A stretch of DNA of 64,000 nucleotides, from NCBI GenBank assembly GCA_030760725.1, contig JASWHV010000002.1, positions 62,365,900 to 62,429,899 of the forward strand. Direction: 5' to 3'. Shown one piece after another: positions 42,605-56,779 of this stretch; the stretch's first letter is position 1, and each line of letters starts with the position of its first letter. Below the pieces are notes generated by a model, which had not been told where the DNA came from, made no database searches, and saw only the letters and a list, made by a program, of their open reading frames with translations. The stretch is from Neostapfia colusana. Lineage: Eukaryota > Streptophyta > Magnoliopsida > Poales > Poaceae. A program made the position numbers and the translations under genes.

Positions 42605-44151
42605 ACTGCAAAAGCATAATTTTTTTGAGGGGGTCAAAACTTGACCTAGCAGTATGTGAAAGTATGAACAACATGAACATGCTAAAACTTTATGGAAGCA
42701 TAACAAAATTTCATGTTTACACATCTTTCTAAAGCCAACATATTCAGTCCCTCATTCTGTACAGAACAGACCTTTCTGTAGTTAACCCAGAATTTGATCC
42801 AGTTACTAGCATTTTAATAACTCAAGTTGAATACAAAAGTTAAAGTTAACATTAGTATATTTCCAACGAGTACTCACATGCCCCTAGATCATTTCTAGAA
42901 CAGAAGTTATGATTGTTCAAAGCTGACAGAATTTCTGGATAAAATTTGCCAGCACCTCCTTTGTATGTGGCTGTTTTCATCATAGTTTTACACACAAATG
43001 GAGTACAATTCTGAACAAACTATGAACTACAAAAATAGTTGCAAGTTTCATAACCTTTCCAACGGTGTATTACATGACCCTTAGAAATTTTTCTACAGAT
43101 TGTTATGGCCAATTTACAGAAACATCCAGAGAAGGTTGTAGCTGTTCTGTTTTCTGAACAGTTTGCATTCAACTGGACTTTCAACCAATTTGATATCTGA
43201 TTTGGCTCTGGAGTTCTACAGAAATGTTGTAGAGCACTTAATAACCTTTCCAGAACTGTATCAAACACCTCCATTGGGTCAAGATAATAAGAGTTACGCT
43301 CTGTTAAAGCCCAGAAAATTCTGTCTCGACAGAGCACTCTATCTTTGAGATCAAAAGAAGCCTAACAAGTCTCTTCTTTGAAACTTAGTTCAAATGAAAA
43401 GCTCAGTCACTAATATGTTCTTTATCACATCCATTTTTAGTTTGGAAGTTAGTCATGAATGCTTTCTTCATAGGAAAGAAGACTATTAAGTGTAGTATAG
43501 TGACGATGCACCGTAAGACATATGACGGTACTACGTTGCCTCACCAAACAAAAACCTAACCGGATTACACCGGCATATACGTATCCTTAGGTGGCACTAA
43601 AATGGTCACTCGCAAACGTGTTCTACACGCACTAAGGTTTTCGTGGTTAGTACCTACATAAGCCACACTCAATCATCAGGTTCGGCTGCACACCGAACCC
43701 GGTATCCATACAGTTCGTACACCCGGCCGTCATCACTCGCCCAGGTGTTCTCAAGCCAAACACGCCTTGAGCTACATGTTCACGTTACTGACCACGTGAC
43801 GGGGTCTCCCAAATTGCTTCACGCACGCCAGGGAAGACGTTGCTCGAATACCCCAAACGACATGAAGAGTCGTAGAGGATACTAAAGCGGTCCGGGTTAC
43901 CTGCCACCCGTGGGGCTCCACCCTTCAGCTTGTGCGCACTGGTGGACAGCGCATACGTGCACCCCCCAAGACATAGACGTCCCGAGATGCATGATTTTCC
44001 GACATAACAAATAAGTTAGCTTGCCACCTTCATAATATGCTAATAATAGTCCTTATGTGGGCCTAGTACCGTTATCTCACCGTATCCTAAGTTTTTGACA
44101 TAATATGATGCTCAATCCGTGCTCTGTTCCCAACGCGGCTCTGATACCAGC
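42605..44151 (-). other. Element B leader with PBS
   Basis: About 1.5 kb between LTR and gag without a supportable gene. It is homologous along its length to the leader of element C (60318-61856). The PBS is at 44138-44149 (TGGTATCAGAGC on the minus strand), two bases from the LTR. Just before the gag ATG the minus strand reads CTTTTGCAGT, which resembles a splice acceptor. Confidence 0.85.
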
Positions 44152-46931
44152 TGAGACAGCCCAGACCTCGTTGGGTGGTGCCGTGATATGCGGCACCCAA
44201 CAGCACACGGGTTGCAGAAACACATCATATTACATAAATAGTTTGCGGAAGCATACAGGAAAGTTTTACAAATAGTTATATCAGAGTAAACTACAGCGGA
44301 AGACTATCACTCTCACGGCTCATATCTAAACTAGCAACAAAGAAATGGTCCAGCCCGCGGACGTTTCTTACTAGCAACACGAAGACAATCTGCAGCGGCG
44401 AGGATGCTCTTTGAGTAAGCACTCGGAGGTTCCCGAGTCTCATCGGCACCCCTTCTCATAAACCTCGAGTCAATTACCTGCAAAACAGCTCGGATAGCAT
44501 CCGTGAGCATAACGCTCAGCAAGACTTAACCGGCATCCTAAACATGAAACTCTAAGTGAGGTTATGAACCTAACATAGGAGGGTATAAGAATAATTAAAC
44601 TCACCTAAAAGTGAATCCTTACTTTCAGGTATTAATGGCAGCATTTTAGGTAACCATGGGCACGCCACATCGGGAGTCCACAATCGAACAAGAAACGCTT
44701 TCCCCCGATGTAAATTCTCATGGCATAAAAGAATCGAGTTTGCACTAGCCAATTCATCAAGATCCAATACAAAGGTAGGATAATACTTCACATCAAAATG
44801 ATTAGTTCCTTTCTCATGCAAGTTCTTACTACGTCACGACTGTGAGAACAAGTATGCTCGGTCCATTCCGCGAGCGACAGTGATTCGAATCAATAACACC
44901 CGGACTACACGACACATACGCCCTTACTCGACGTTGCCTACAACAACCATCACTGACGTCGTACGTGGCAGCCTTTCCCCCGTTTCAGCCCCACTGAATC
45001 GATCAAGTCGCTCCGTACAGTAGCTACTCTCATGGTGCACCTATCGACATGAGATGTCATGAGAATATTCCCCACATACTGCACACCGGCCGTCCGGATG
45101 AGGCGACCCGAAAAGTCCCAACGACAGCTTCCCGAGGTACACCGGTTTACTGGGTCCCATATAGCCAGCATGAGTCCGGTACACAACTCAAACTTGTTCA
45201 ACAGGGCCGCATACGGATCGGTCCTTGACCGACACGGACAGGTCTATAGCACCCAGGCCCCTATGTCCTGCTGCTCCTACAACCTTCCGGTCTCAACTTT
45301 AACTTGCTAATTCAATTATGAACCAATCCCGTATGCCCCTGTTGTTCCAAAATCTGCGAGTAGCATCTCACCACTCGTCTTCTACCGAGCCATACTTAAG
45401 CATGGCGGTTCTACACAGTGAAAGACACCTACCCAATACTCCATGGGTCATTTGGCTATGCAAGAGGAGTATCAAACACTAGACCTAATGCACAGTTCAT
45501 ATCTTGACTGAAAGTGAATACAAAAGAAAAACTTAACAGCTGTTAAATGCAAACCGGAGCTTGCCTGTTTTGCAGGGTAGTCATATATAAACAGTTAGTG
45601 TCCTTGCAGATCCACCCTAGACTCTCCGGAGCTTGATCCACTTCGATGAATCACTCCTTTGAGTCCCCTTCATTGTGGTTCCTATTGAAATGCATATGCA
45701 CATATTTTATAGAATGTAATGGAAAGAAGTTATGGAATTAATTTCTTAGGAACAGAGGTTGTGTGGAAAAGCCAAGCATGGCTTGGTTTGCCTCTGTTGT
45801 GCAAAGAACAGAAATAAACTAAATTGACCTTAAGGCCTTAGCTATACACGAACCATGTTCCCAAATGAACATAATAGATAAGCTGAAAGGATTTGAGTGC
45901 AACTGAAGAACAAGAACTCTAATGGCCTCAAAACTTTTACAGCAGGTTCTATACTACCTAAGGATTTAGCTTGCCAAATTGCAGCTAATGTGGAGTCATA
46001 TTGTGTCCTCCCTAATTCTCACAATATCTCTTATGTATTCCCACATATACACCAGTATGGAGAATAAGAACAGGGAGTTCAAGGACTCATCTTGGGCTGA
46101 TAATTTACATATGAGTTCTTGATCACATGAGAGTAACCTGGTCCAAAATTCAGCCCTTTTTATTGAGTAGTTCTCCCAGAACAATTCTTTAAGCATTTGT
46201 ACTCAAAAGAATTAATTCTGTAGTAATGTGCATTTTCATGCCCAATTAAGTGAACTACAATTCCAAGTATGTCTCAGAGAGCTTGCCTAAATTTTCCTAT
46301 GATTTTTGGAACTATGGATTGCTTAGAACAGATTTTTGAAGTGGGAAATCTTTTCTGAAAATGTTTCTGGACTCTTTTGAACACAGTAGTTTGCATTTAG
46401 CAATTTCCTACTCAAATGATCTTCAAATGAGCTGAACATTTGCTAGTAGGTCAAAACCATGCTAAAGAATATTCTGGGCAAATGTGGGGATTTTTGGATA
46501 AACGAAACTCCCTCAATAATTCTTTTTAAGAATACCTTCAAACAATTTTTCCAGAATATAATATTAACTTTCATACAAATCTGAGTTCATATTTGGATAG
46601 AACTCAGAGAGATGAATCCAACCCAAGTGGAATCACTCAAATTGGAGTTTTCTACAACAAATTCGGCTGGACCCACAGTTTTCGATTCCAGCCAATAGAA
46701 ACGAAGCCACACCGGGGCCCACGCTTCGTCTTCTTCCTCCGGCTCCTCGCTCACGACCGTGCTACCCCTCGCCGGCCCGACGCCGGAGCTCGCCGGCTCG
46801 CCGTTTCCGGCCACCGCCTGAGCTGAAACTCGCCGCTAGGGAGTTTGTGACACCGAGGAACATGGCTGTGGGGTTAGCTAGGGCTGCCGATGACCGGAAC
46901 ATGGCCGGCGACGTGCGACAGCTACTGTGGG
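44152..46931 (-). repeat. 5' LTR of element B (right copy), interrupted
   Basis: Begins TGAGACAGCCCAGACC at 44152 (plus strand). It matches the left LTR to the point CTACTGTGGG at 46931, where family A LTR A3 starts. The rest (about 1.4 kb, equivalent to 24171-25571) is not seen in this window. It would lie beyond A3 and C. Confidence 0.92.
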
Positions 46932-49900
46932 TGTCCCACCCGATTTCTCCAAAGAGCAACGGAGTGAATATCACATGTATGCCAGGATCATTTTCTCATA
47001 CATGTGACGACAAATAGTGAAGCATCCTTTATTACAAGCCAGGTGTCGAATATAAATAAGTCTTACATAGCATACGTCTTGAAGGACGATAATAAGTTCA
47101 GAACATGTAAATAAAACAGCAGCGGAATATAAATCTTGTGGGCTCCGAAACAGGCGTTGCCCGGGGGACTCCATGAACCTAGAATCCTTCTTCGGGTCCA
47201 AAGTCTTGGTCATTGAACACCACATCATCCCTTGACCTGAGAAGCAATTTAAACCAACAAATATGCAAGTTTGAGTACCGTCGGTTCTCAGCAATTGTGG
47301 GAAAATTATGTCATGTATGGCTAGAACAAGGAGAGGTTGAACCCATGGTTAAAGCACTAGCAATTATTACCTACCACCTTATTTTATTAAGCACATACAT
47401 TACTACACAGGTGAAATGGTCCCAATCTCCCATCCCATCATCAAAATCAAATAACCATAACATCATTTCCAATGTTAAGCTTCCTGCTTAACATCCACAA
47501 CTACCAAAGTCATCATCCTCTAATCATGAATAAGTTCAAGCCGCTCTTGACCGTGAGCACGGATGTCATGACAGTTTTGACTCTGCAGAGTTTGCACCAC
47601 TGTACCCACATGTAGTGATTTCATCCCCCGTTGCCGGATGGACTAAAAGAACCTCCATTATGCCAGTGGCTACGAACCACATTCACACTTCCCAGGTGTG
47701 TAGCCAGGAGATCACTACAAAGCCTTTACAAAGGGATTCCCGACGAGCATGGGCCCACTGAGGTTTCACCCCTAACAGCATACAAGAGGCTCCAACCCCG
47801 CTGCAGTGGCCCCCTCTTGAGCCTTGCGGTTCATATGGTAGTCCAGCTGACACCTATTCCCCGCACCATCCAACACACCCATACTACGCCGGGGATACAC
47901 CTGATTAATTGGCCAAGCTGCACCATCTCAGCATGTGGTTGGCACGGTAAAGCCAGGTTACATGCTCCATGAACCGGTCCTTAGGATCCAGGCAAGTACT
48001 AAACACAAACCCGAGTCTCGTGCACCCAGCACCAACCAAATCATCCAACTTGCCTCGATCCCTACCTCTACATAACTCATAATATCTCATTTAAGAGTAA
48101 GGTAAACAAATTGATGATCTCATATCCCACTTATTCCACTCTAAGCATGGCTAAGCATAAGTAATATGAATGAATGACATAATAAAATAAATCCCAACCC
48201 AAGCTTCAAGGAAACAAGATAATGCAATTCTAGGGAAACTTCCTATCATGGGTTTCATATTTCAATTGACAATGCAAATAATTCTATCTACACATCCTAG
48301 CATAGGATCAAAGTGGTCAAGGACACTTGCCTTCTTCCTGCTGCTCTGGGAATGGATAGTCCGGATCTTGGAAAGGAAGAACTTGCTCTGGGGCAGGTTC
48401 TACTCATGCCAACACACATAGCAAAAGAAAACAACAATCCATAAGACATAGTTCACACTTTCACTCCACACATACATACATATGATAGTTATTCAGCTTT
48501 CTAAGTGTTGTGGTTACTCTAGATGTGTTGATTCTTAGCCTACATGCACTTTTAAACATATGTATATTATTTCTAACTTTTGTATTCAGATTTCTGTTTG
48601 CACACTATATATGAATTTCCAACTTAAACAAATTCTTTAACACACTCTTTAGCTACCAAGTTTGCATGGAAGGTAATTTCCTACTTCAATTGGGTTTTCA
48701 GATCTTCTACCAAATCCTAAACTGAAGTCTTTGGATTTGGAGAGTTCATTTATCATTTTCTAGTCATGCACACCTATTTTCCTATATTTTCCAGATTTAT
48801 TTTCTATGACTAAAAGTAAATTTTAATATTAAATAGTAGGGCATATCATCTAAACAGAATAGGTTCTGATCTAAAATATTAAATAATATATTTTGGAACT
48901 TCTCCTCTGATGTAAACTAATTTAAATTTATTTTACCAATTTTCAGAATTATTTGCTAACCTAAAAATGTCTTTCTAGAACTAATAAATATGAACAACAT
49001 TTAGACAGATTTCATTTCAGCCTAAAATCTATTTTTAACTCATTCTAATGTTTTCCAAGTGCTAGGAGAGTTTAAATTTGAATTTGCACATGTGTTTGCC
49101 TTACCTTTTAAATTTAAATCCTAGTCACATATTCAAATTTCTGAATTTAATATCATATGGGGTCAAAAAGATAAATCCACCCTACTGCAGGGTATAATTT
49201 GCTATTTTATAAATTTCCAGGGGTCTAACGACACATAGCAGAGGGGTTTTCCTAATTTTTATTAAGTCCAGGGGCTAAAACTGATTTTTAAATGAATTTT
49301 CATGAATTTCTCAAGTTCCAGGGGCTAGATCAGAAGTTTCTGGGGCTAGCTCTCATTTTCCGAGATCCCCAGGGGTAGCGCGTAAGAATCCCGGTCTTTA
49401 TAATGCGGGGCCGACGTGGACCATCCGATTTTAAACAGACGGCTCAGATTAGATCGCCGAACCGGTACGCACGGGTTTTAATTCTACCATGCGATTTAAA
49501 ATAGACGGCGCATAAGCGGCCACGTCGCTTTAACCGTGCGCGGGCGGCGCTGTCCGGCGGCGGGAGGCGGCGATCTCGCTAGAGAACTTCGGATCTTCGT
49601 CTATACCTCCTAAAACTGGGATTTTATGACATAGATCGGTAGAGGGGAGGCCGGGGATCTCACCTCGGGGTTTTTCTTGAGCTCGGAGGTCCTGGAAGAC
49701 GGTCGGCGACGAGGTCCGAAATGGAATCGCTGCGGTGCTCGTCGGAGCTGTGCCTAGAGCGCAAACCACCGAGTCTTCTGCACCTGCGTGATTCCCCGGA
49801 GGCGGTGGAACATGATCGGCGCGTTAGATCGGAAAATCCGAGCAGGGATCGAGAGAAAACGGTGATTGGAGCTTCGGTTCTCACCGGGAGGAAAAACAGC

Positions 49901-50032
49901 CGATCGTGGGGGAAAAACAGGACGATGCCGGCGTTTATATAGACGGGGGAGGGCGGCGTGTCGGTTGTGATCGAGTAGGAGTCGTCCGGGACCGGGAGTC
50001 GGGCTGGGGACGCGGAATTCCGGAGTCGGTTG
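46932..50032 (-). repeat. LTR of family A copy A3, first duplicate, truncated by C
   Basis: Reverse family A LTR from TGTCCCACCC (46932) to GGAGTCGGTTG, about 3.1 kb. It lacks the last about 300 bp at its U3 end because a C LTR starts there. The TATA box TATATAAA (minus) is at 49934-49941. Whether A3 was a solo LTR or the 3' LTR of a full element is undecided here. Confidence 0.92.
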
Positions 50033-50756
50033 TGTAAAGGTCCCAAAATTATGAATACAAAGAAACACATATTTGCAAAAGTTGGTTTCATATGTATGAA
50101 ATTTGGGACTTGTTAAAACTTTTCCACATGTGATGACACACATGAGGTTTTTTCTTCACACAAGTCAAATGTTTATTTGAGAACTTGGAACCCTAGAGGG
50201 GTCTAAAACAAGGATGGGAAGTTCCCATATGTGTGAGAAAACAAAAATCAGATTTGGAACAATCTGTTCAAACAAAAATTCAAATGAGAAAAAACACAAT
50301 GGAATTCAAAACTGTTGCGCTAAAAATCTCATTTGCAGCAGCCAAAATAAAAATCAGATTTCATATTTGAATTTCTTGAGTCCAAATTAGGGGGTGTGCA
50401 AAGTTTCATGATTTATGGAAATAGTTTGCAACCCATTTTGTAAAATGGACTTTAAAAGACAAAGAATTCAAATGCATGTTTGAATTTGGATGAAACTTGC
50501 CCAATTATCCAAATGCATACCACATTTGAATTCCCACAATTGAATTCACTCAACATTCAAACTTGGGAGATATTTGGAGAGGGGATAAGGAGGACTATCA
50601 GTGGGTCCCACATGTCATTGTGTGAACTGAAAACTTGCAAAAGATCTCAGTGTCGGGTCTCTGTTTGCCTCCTTCAGTCGGCACCCGACACCGACGGGCG
50701 CAGCTCCGCTCGACACCGATGCTCAGCCGGCAGCCACCTCCTGGTGGAATTTCGTC
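50033..50756 (+). repeat. Truncated C LTR (first 724 bp), end of unit 1
   Basis: Begins TGTAAAGGTCCC like the complete C LTR at 56056 and is nearly identical to its first 724 bp. It then stops at ATTTCGTC and passes directly into B-LTR sequence in the opposite orientation, without any element boundary. Confidence 0.92.
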
Positions 50757-53700
50757 AAGTTTGCACTAGCCTATTCATCAAGATCCAATACAAAGGTAGG
50801 ATAATACTTCACATCAAAATGATTAGTTCCTTTCTCATGCAAGTTCTTACTACGTCACGACTGTGAGAACAAGTATGCTCGGTCCATTCCGCGAGCGACG
50901 GTGATTCGAATCAATAACACCCGGACTACACGACACATACGCCCGTACTCGACGTTGCCTACAACAACCATCACTGACGTCGTACGTGGCAGCCTTTCCC
51001 CCGTTTCAGCCCCGCTGAATCGATCAAGTCGCTCCGTACAGTAGCTACTCTCATGGTGCACCTACCGACATGAGATGTCATGAGAATATTCCCCACATAC
51101 TGCACACCGGCCGTCCGGATGAGGCGATCCGAAAAGTCCCAACGACAGCTTCCCGAGGTACATCGGTTTACTGGGTCCCATATAGCCAGCATGAGTCTGG
51201 TACACAACTCAAACTTGTTCAACAGGGCCGCATACGGATCGGTCCTAGACCGACACGGACAGGTCTATAACACCCAGGCCCCTATGTCCTGCTGCTCCTA
51301 CCACCTTCCGGTCTCAACTTTAACTTGCTAATTCAATTATGAACTAATCCCGTATGCCCCTGTTGTTCCTAAATCTGCGAGTAGCATCTCACCACTCGAC
51401 TTCTACCGAACCGTACTTAAGCATGGCGGTTCTACACAGTGAAAGACACCTACCCAATACTCCATGGGTCATTTGGCTATGCAAGAGGAGTATCAAACAC
51501 TAGACCTAATGCACAGTTCATATCTTGACCGAAAGTGAATACAAAAGAAAAACTTAACAGCTGTTAAATGCAAACCGGAGCTTGCCTTTTTTGCAGGGTA
51601 GTCATATATAAACAGTTAGTGTCCTTGCAGATCCACCCTAGACTCTCCGGAGCTTGATCCACTTCGATGAATCACTCCTTTGAGTCCCCTTCGTTGTGGT
51701 TCCTATTGAAATGCATATGCACATATTTTATAGAATGTAATGGAAAGAAGTTATGGAATTAATTTCTTAGGAACAGAGGTTGTGTGGAAAAGCCAAGCAT
51801 GGCTTGGTTTGCCTCTGTTGTGCAAAGAACAGAAATAAACTAAATTGACCTTAAGACCTTAGCTATACACGAACCATGTTCCCAAATGAACATAATAGAT
51901 AAGCTGAAAGGATTTGAGTGCAACTGAAGAACAAGAACTCCAATGGCCTCAAAACTTTTACAGCAGGTTCTATACTACCTAAGGATTTAGCTTGCCAAAT
52001 TGCAGCTAATGTGGAGTCATATTGTGTCCTCCCTAATTCTCACAATATCTCTTATGTATTCCCACATATACACCAGTATGGAGAATAAGAACAGGGAGTT
52101 CAAGGACTCATCTTGGGCTGATAATTTACATATGAGTTCTTGATCACATGAGAGTAACCTGGTCCAAAATTCAGCCCTTTTTATTGAGTAGTTCTCCCAG
52201 AACAATTCTTTAAGCATTTGTACTCAAAAGAATTAATTCTGTAGTAATGTGCATTTTCATGCCCAATTAAGTGAACTACAATTCCAAGTATGTCTCAGAG
52301 AGCTTGCCTAAATTTTCCTATGATTTTTGGAACTATGGATTGCTTAGAACAGATTTTTGAAGTGGGAAATCTTTTCTGAAAATGTTTCTGGACTCTTTTG
52401 AACACAGTAGTTTGCATTTAGCAATTTCCTACTCAAATGATCTTCAAATGAGCTGAACATTTGCTAGTAGGTCAAAACCATGCTAAAGAATATTCTGGGC
52501 AAATGTGGGGATCTTTGGATAAACCAAACTCTCTCAATAATTCTTTTTAAGAATACCTTCAAACAATTTTTCCAGAATATAATATTAACTTTCATAAAAA
52601 TCTGAGTTCATATTTGGATAGAACTCAGAGAGATGAATCCAACCCAAGTGGAATCACTCAAATTGGAGTTTTCTACAGCAAATTCGGCTGGACCCACAGT
52701 TTTGGATTCCAGCCAATGGAAACGAAGCCAAACCGGGGCCCACGCTTCGTCTTCTTCTTCCGGCTCCTCGCTCGCGACCGCGCTGCCCCTCGCCGGCCCT
52801 ACGCCGGAGCTCGCCGGCTCGCCGTTTCCGGCCACCGCCTGAGCTGAAACTCGCCGCCAGGGAGTTTGTGACACCGAGGAACATGGCTGTGGGGTTAGCT
52901 AGGGCTGCCGACGACCGGAACATGGCCGGCGACGTGCGACAGCTACTGTGGGTGTCACACCCGATTTCTCCAAAGAGCAACCGAGTGAATATCACATGTA
53001 TGCCAGGATCATTTTCTCATACATGTGACGACAAATAGTGAAGCATCCTTTATTACAAGCCAGGTGTCGAATATAAATAAGTCTTACATAGCATACGTCT
53101 CGAAGGACGATAATAAGTTCAGAACATGTAAATAAAACAGCAGCGGAATATAAATCTTGTGGGCTCCGAAACAGGCGTTGCCCGGGGGACTCCATGAACC
53201 TAGAATGCTTCTTCGGGTCCAAAGTCTTGGTCATTGAACACCACATCATCCCCTTGACCTGAGCAGCAATTTAAACCAACAAATATGCAAGTTTGAGTAC
53301 CGTCGGTTCTTAGCAATTGTGGGAAAATTATGTCATGTATGGCTAGAACAAGGAGAGGTTGAACCCATGGTTAAAGCACTACGCAATTATTACCTACCAC
53401 CTTAGCTTATTAAGCACCTACATTACTACACAGGTGAAATGGTCCCAATCTCCCATCCCATCATCAAAATCAAATAACCATAACATCATTTCCAATGTTA
53501 AGCTTCCCGCTTAACATCCACAACTTCCAAAGTCATCATCCTCTAATCATGAATAAGTTCAAGCCGCTCTTGACCGTGAGCACGGATGTCATGACAGTTT
53601 TGACTCTGCAGAGTTTGCACCACTGTACCCACATGTAGTGATTTCATCCCCCGTTACCGGGTGGACTAAAAGAACCTCCATTATGCCAGTGGCTACGAAC

Positions 53701-56700
53701 CACATTCACACTTCCCAGGTGTGTAGCCAGGAGATCACTACAAAGCCTTTACAAAGGGATTCCCGACGAGCATGGGCCCACTGAGGTTTCACCCGTAACA
53801 GCATACAAGAGGCTCCAACCCCGCTGCAGTGGCCCCCTCTTGAGTCTTGCGGTTCATATGGTAGTGCAGCTGACACCTATTCCCCGCACCATCCAACACA
53901 CCCATACTACGCCGGAGATACACCTGATTAATTGGCCAAGCTGCCCCATCTCAGCATGTGGTTGGCACGGTAAAGCCACGTTACATGCTCCATGAACCGG
54001 TCCTTAGGATCCAAGCAAGTACTAAACACAAACCCGAGTCTCGTGCACCCAGCACCAACCAAATCATCCAACTTGCCTCGATCCCTACCTCTACATAACT
54101 CATAATATCTCATTCAAGAGTAAGGTAAACATATTGATGATCTCATATCCCACTTATCCCACTCTAAGCATGGCTAAGAATAAGTAATATGAATGAATGA
54201 CATAATAAAATAAATCCCAACCCAAGCTTCAAGGAAACAAGATAATGCAATTCTAGGGAAACTTCCTATCATGGGTTTCATATTTCAATTGACAATGCAA
54301 ATAATTCTATCTACACATCCTAGCATAGGATCAAAGTGGTCAAGGACACTTGCCTTCTTCCTGCTGCTCTTGGAATGGATAGTCCGGATCTTAGAAAGGA
54401 AGAACTTGCTCTGGGGCAGGTTCTACTCATGCCAACATACATAGCAAAAGAAAACAACAATCCATAAGACATAGTTCACACTTTCACTCCACACATACAT
54501 ACATATGATAGTTATTCACCTTTCTAAGTGTTGTGGTTACTCTAGATGTGTTGATTTTTAGCCTACATGCACTTTTAAACATATGTATGTTATTTCTAAC
54601 TTTTGTATTCAGATTTCTGTTTGCACACTATATATGAATTTCCAATTTAAACAAATTCTTTAACACACTCTTTAGCTACCAAGTTTGCATGGAAGGTAAT
54701 TTCCTATTTCAATTGGGTTTTCAGATCTTCTACCAAATCCTAAACTGAAGTCTTTGGATTTGGAGAGTTCATTTATCATTTTCTAGTCATGCACACCTAT
54801 TTTCCTATATTTTCCAGATTTATTTTCTATGACTAAAAGTAAATTTTAATATTAAATAGTAGGGCATATCATCTAAACAGAATAGGTTCTGATCTAAAAT
54901 ATTAAATAATATATTTTGGAACTTCTCCTCTGATGTAAACTAATTTAAATTTATTTTACCAATTTTCAGAATTATTTGCTAACCTAAAAATGTTTTTCTA
55001 GAACTAATAAATATGAACAACATTTAGACAGATTTCATTTCAGCCTAAAATCTATTTTTAACTCATTCTAATGTTTTCCAAGTGCTAGGAGAGTTTAGAT
55101 TTGAATTTGCACATGTGTTTGCCTTACCTTTTAAATTTAAATCCTAGTCACATATTCAAATTTCTGAATTTAATATCATATGGGGTCAAAAAGATAAATC
55201 TACCCTACTGCAGGGTCTAATTTGCTATTTTATAAATTTCCAGGGGTCTAACTACACATAGCAGAGGGGTTTTCCTAATTTTTATTAAGTCCAGGGGCTA
55301 AAACTGATTTTTAAATGAATTTTCATGAATTTCTCAAGTTCCAGGGGCTAGATCAGAAGTTTCTGGGGCTAGCTCTTATTTTCCGAGATCCCCAGGGGGT
55401 AGCGCGTACGAATCTCGGCCTTTATAATGCGGGGCCGATGTGGACCGTCTGATTTTAAACAGACGGCTCAGATTAGATCGCCGAACCGGTACGCACAGGT
55501 TTTAATTCTACCGTGCGATTTAAAATAGACGGCGCATAAGCGGTCACGTCGCTTTGACCGTGCGCGGGCGGCGCTGTCCGGCGGCGGGAGGCGGCGATCT
55601 CGCCGGAGAACTTCGGATCTTTGTCTATACCTCCTAAAACTGGGATTTTATGACATAGATCGGTAGAGGGGAGGCCGGGGATCTCACCTCGGGGTTTTTC
55701 TTGAGCTTGGAGGTCCTGGAAGACGGTCGGCGACGAGGTCCGAAATGGAATCGCTGCGGTGCTCGTCGGAGCTGTGCCTAGAGCGCAAACCACCGAGTCT
55801 TCTGCACCTGCATGATTCCCCGGAGGCGGTGGAACATGATCGGCGCGTTAGATCGGAAAATCCGAGGAGGGATCGAGAGAAAACGGTGATCGGAGCTTCA
55901 GTTCTCACCGGGAGGAAAAACAGCCGATTGTGGGGGAAAACAGGACGATGCCGGCGTTTATATAGACGGGGGAGGGCGGCGTGTCGGTTGTGATCGAGTC
56001 GGAGTCGTACGGGACCGGGAGTCGGGCTGGGGACGCGGAATTCCGGAGTCGGTTGTGTAAAGGTCCCAAAATTATGAATACAAAGAAACACTTATTTGCA
56101 AAAGTTGGTTTCATATGTATGAAATTTGGGACTTGTTAAAACTTTTCCACATGTGATGACACACATGAGGGTTTTTCTTCACACAAGTCAAATGTTTATT
56201 TGAGAACTTGGAACCCTAGAGGGGTCTAAAACAAGGATGGGAAGTTCCCATATGTGTGAGAAAACAAAAATCAGATTTGGAACAATCTGTTCAAACAAAA
56301 ATTCAAATGAGAAAAACACAATGGAATTCAAAACTGTTGTGCTAAAAATCTCATTTGCAGCAGCCAAAATAAAAATCAGATTTCATATTTGAATTTCTTG
56401 AGTCCAAATTAGGGGGTGTGCAAAGTTTCATGATTTATGGAAATAGTTTGCAATCCATTTTGCAAAATGGACTTTAAAAGACAAAGAATTCAAATGCATG
56501 TTTGAATTTGGATGAAACTTGCCCAATTATCCAAATGCATACCACATTTGAATTCCCACAATTGAATTCACTCAACATTCAAACTTGGGAGATATTTGGA
56601 GAGGGGATAAGGAGGACTGATCAGTGGGTCCCACATGTCATTGTGTGAACTGAAAACTTGCAAAAGATCTCAGTGTTGGGTCTCTGTTTGCCTCCTTCAG

Positions 56701-56779
56701 TCGGCACCCGACACCGACGGGCGCAGCTCTGCTCGACACCGATGCTCAGCCGGCAGCCACCTCCTGGTGGAATTTCGTC
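50757..56779. repeat. Tandem segmental duplication, unit 2 (6023 bp)
   Basis: B-LTR piece 50757-52952, A3 LTR piece 52953-56055, first 724 bp of the C LTR 56056-56779. After this the C LTR continues without a break, so unit 2 keeps the natural right-hand context while unit 1 keeps the natural left-hand context. Confidence 0.93.
52953..56055 (-). repeat. LTR of family A copy A3, second duplicate
   Basis: Same as 46932-50032, here with the canonical TGTCACACCC end. The TATA box (minus) is at 55957-55964. Ends at the C LTR start. Confidence 0.92.

Larger units (their letters stand above)
44736..50756. repeat. Tandem segmental duplication, unit 1 (6021 bp)
   Basis: Composite unit: B-LTR piece 44736-46931, A3 LTR piece 46932-50032, first 724 bp of a C LTR 50033-50756. 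It is repeated immediately as 50757-56779 with an offset of 6021-6024 and only scattered substitutions and small indels. Unit ends share TC (44734-44735, 50755-50756, 56778-56779), a 2-bp microhomology at the junction. Confidence 0.93.

Noticed and set aside
44950..45310. Repeated 83-codon frames in B LTR copies (at 22062, 44950, 50971 and the opposite strand)
   Set aside because: Shadow frames within the LTR on both strands, repeated only because the LTR is repeated.
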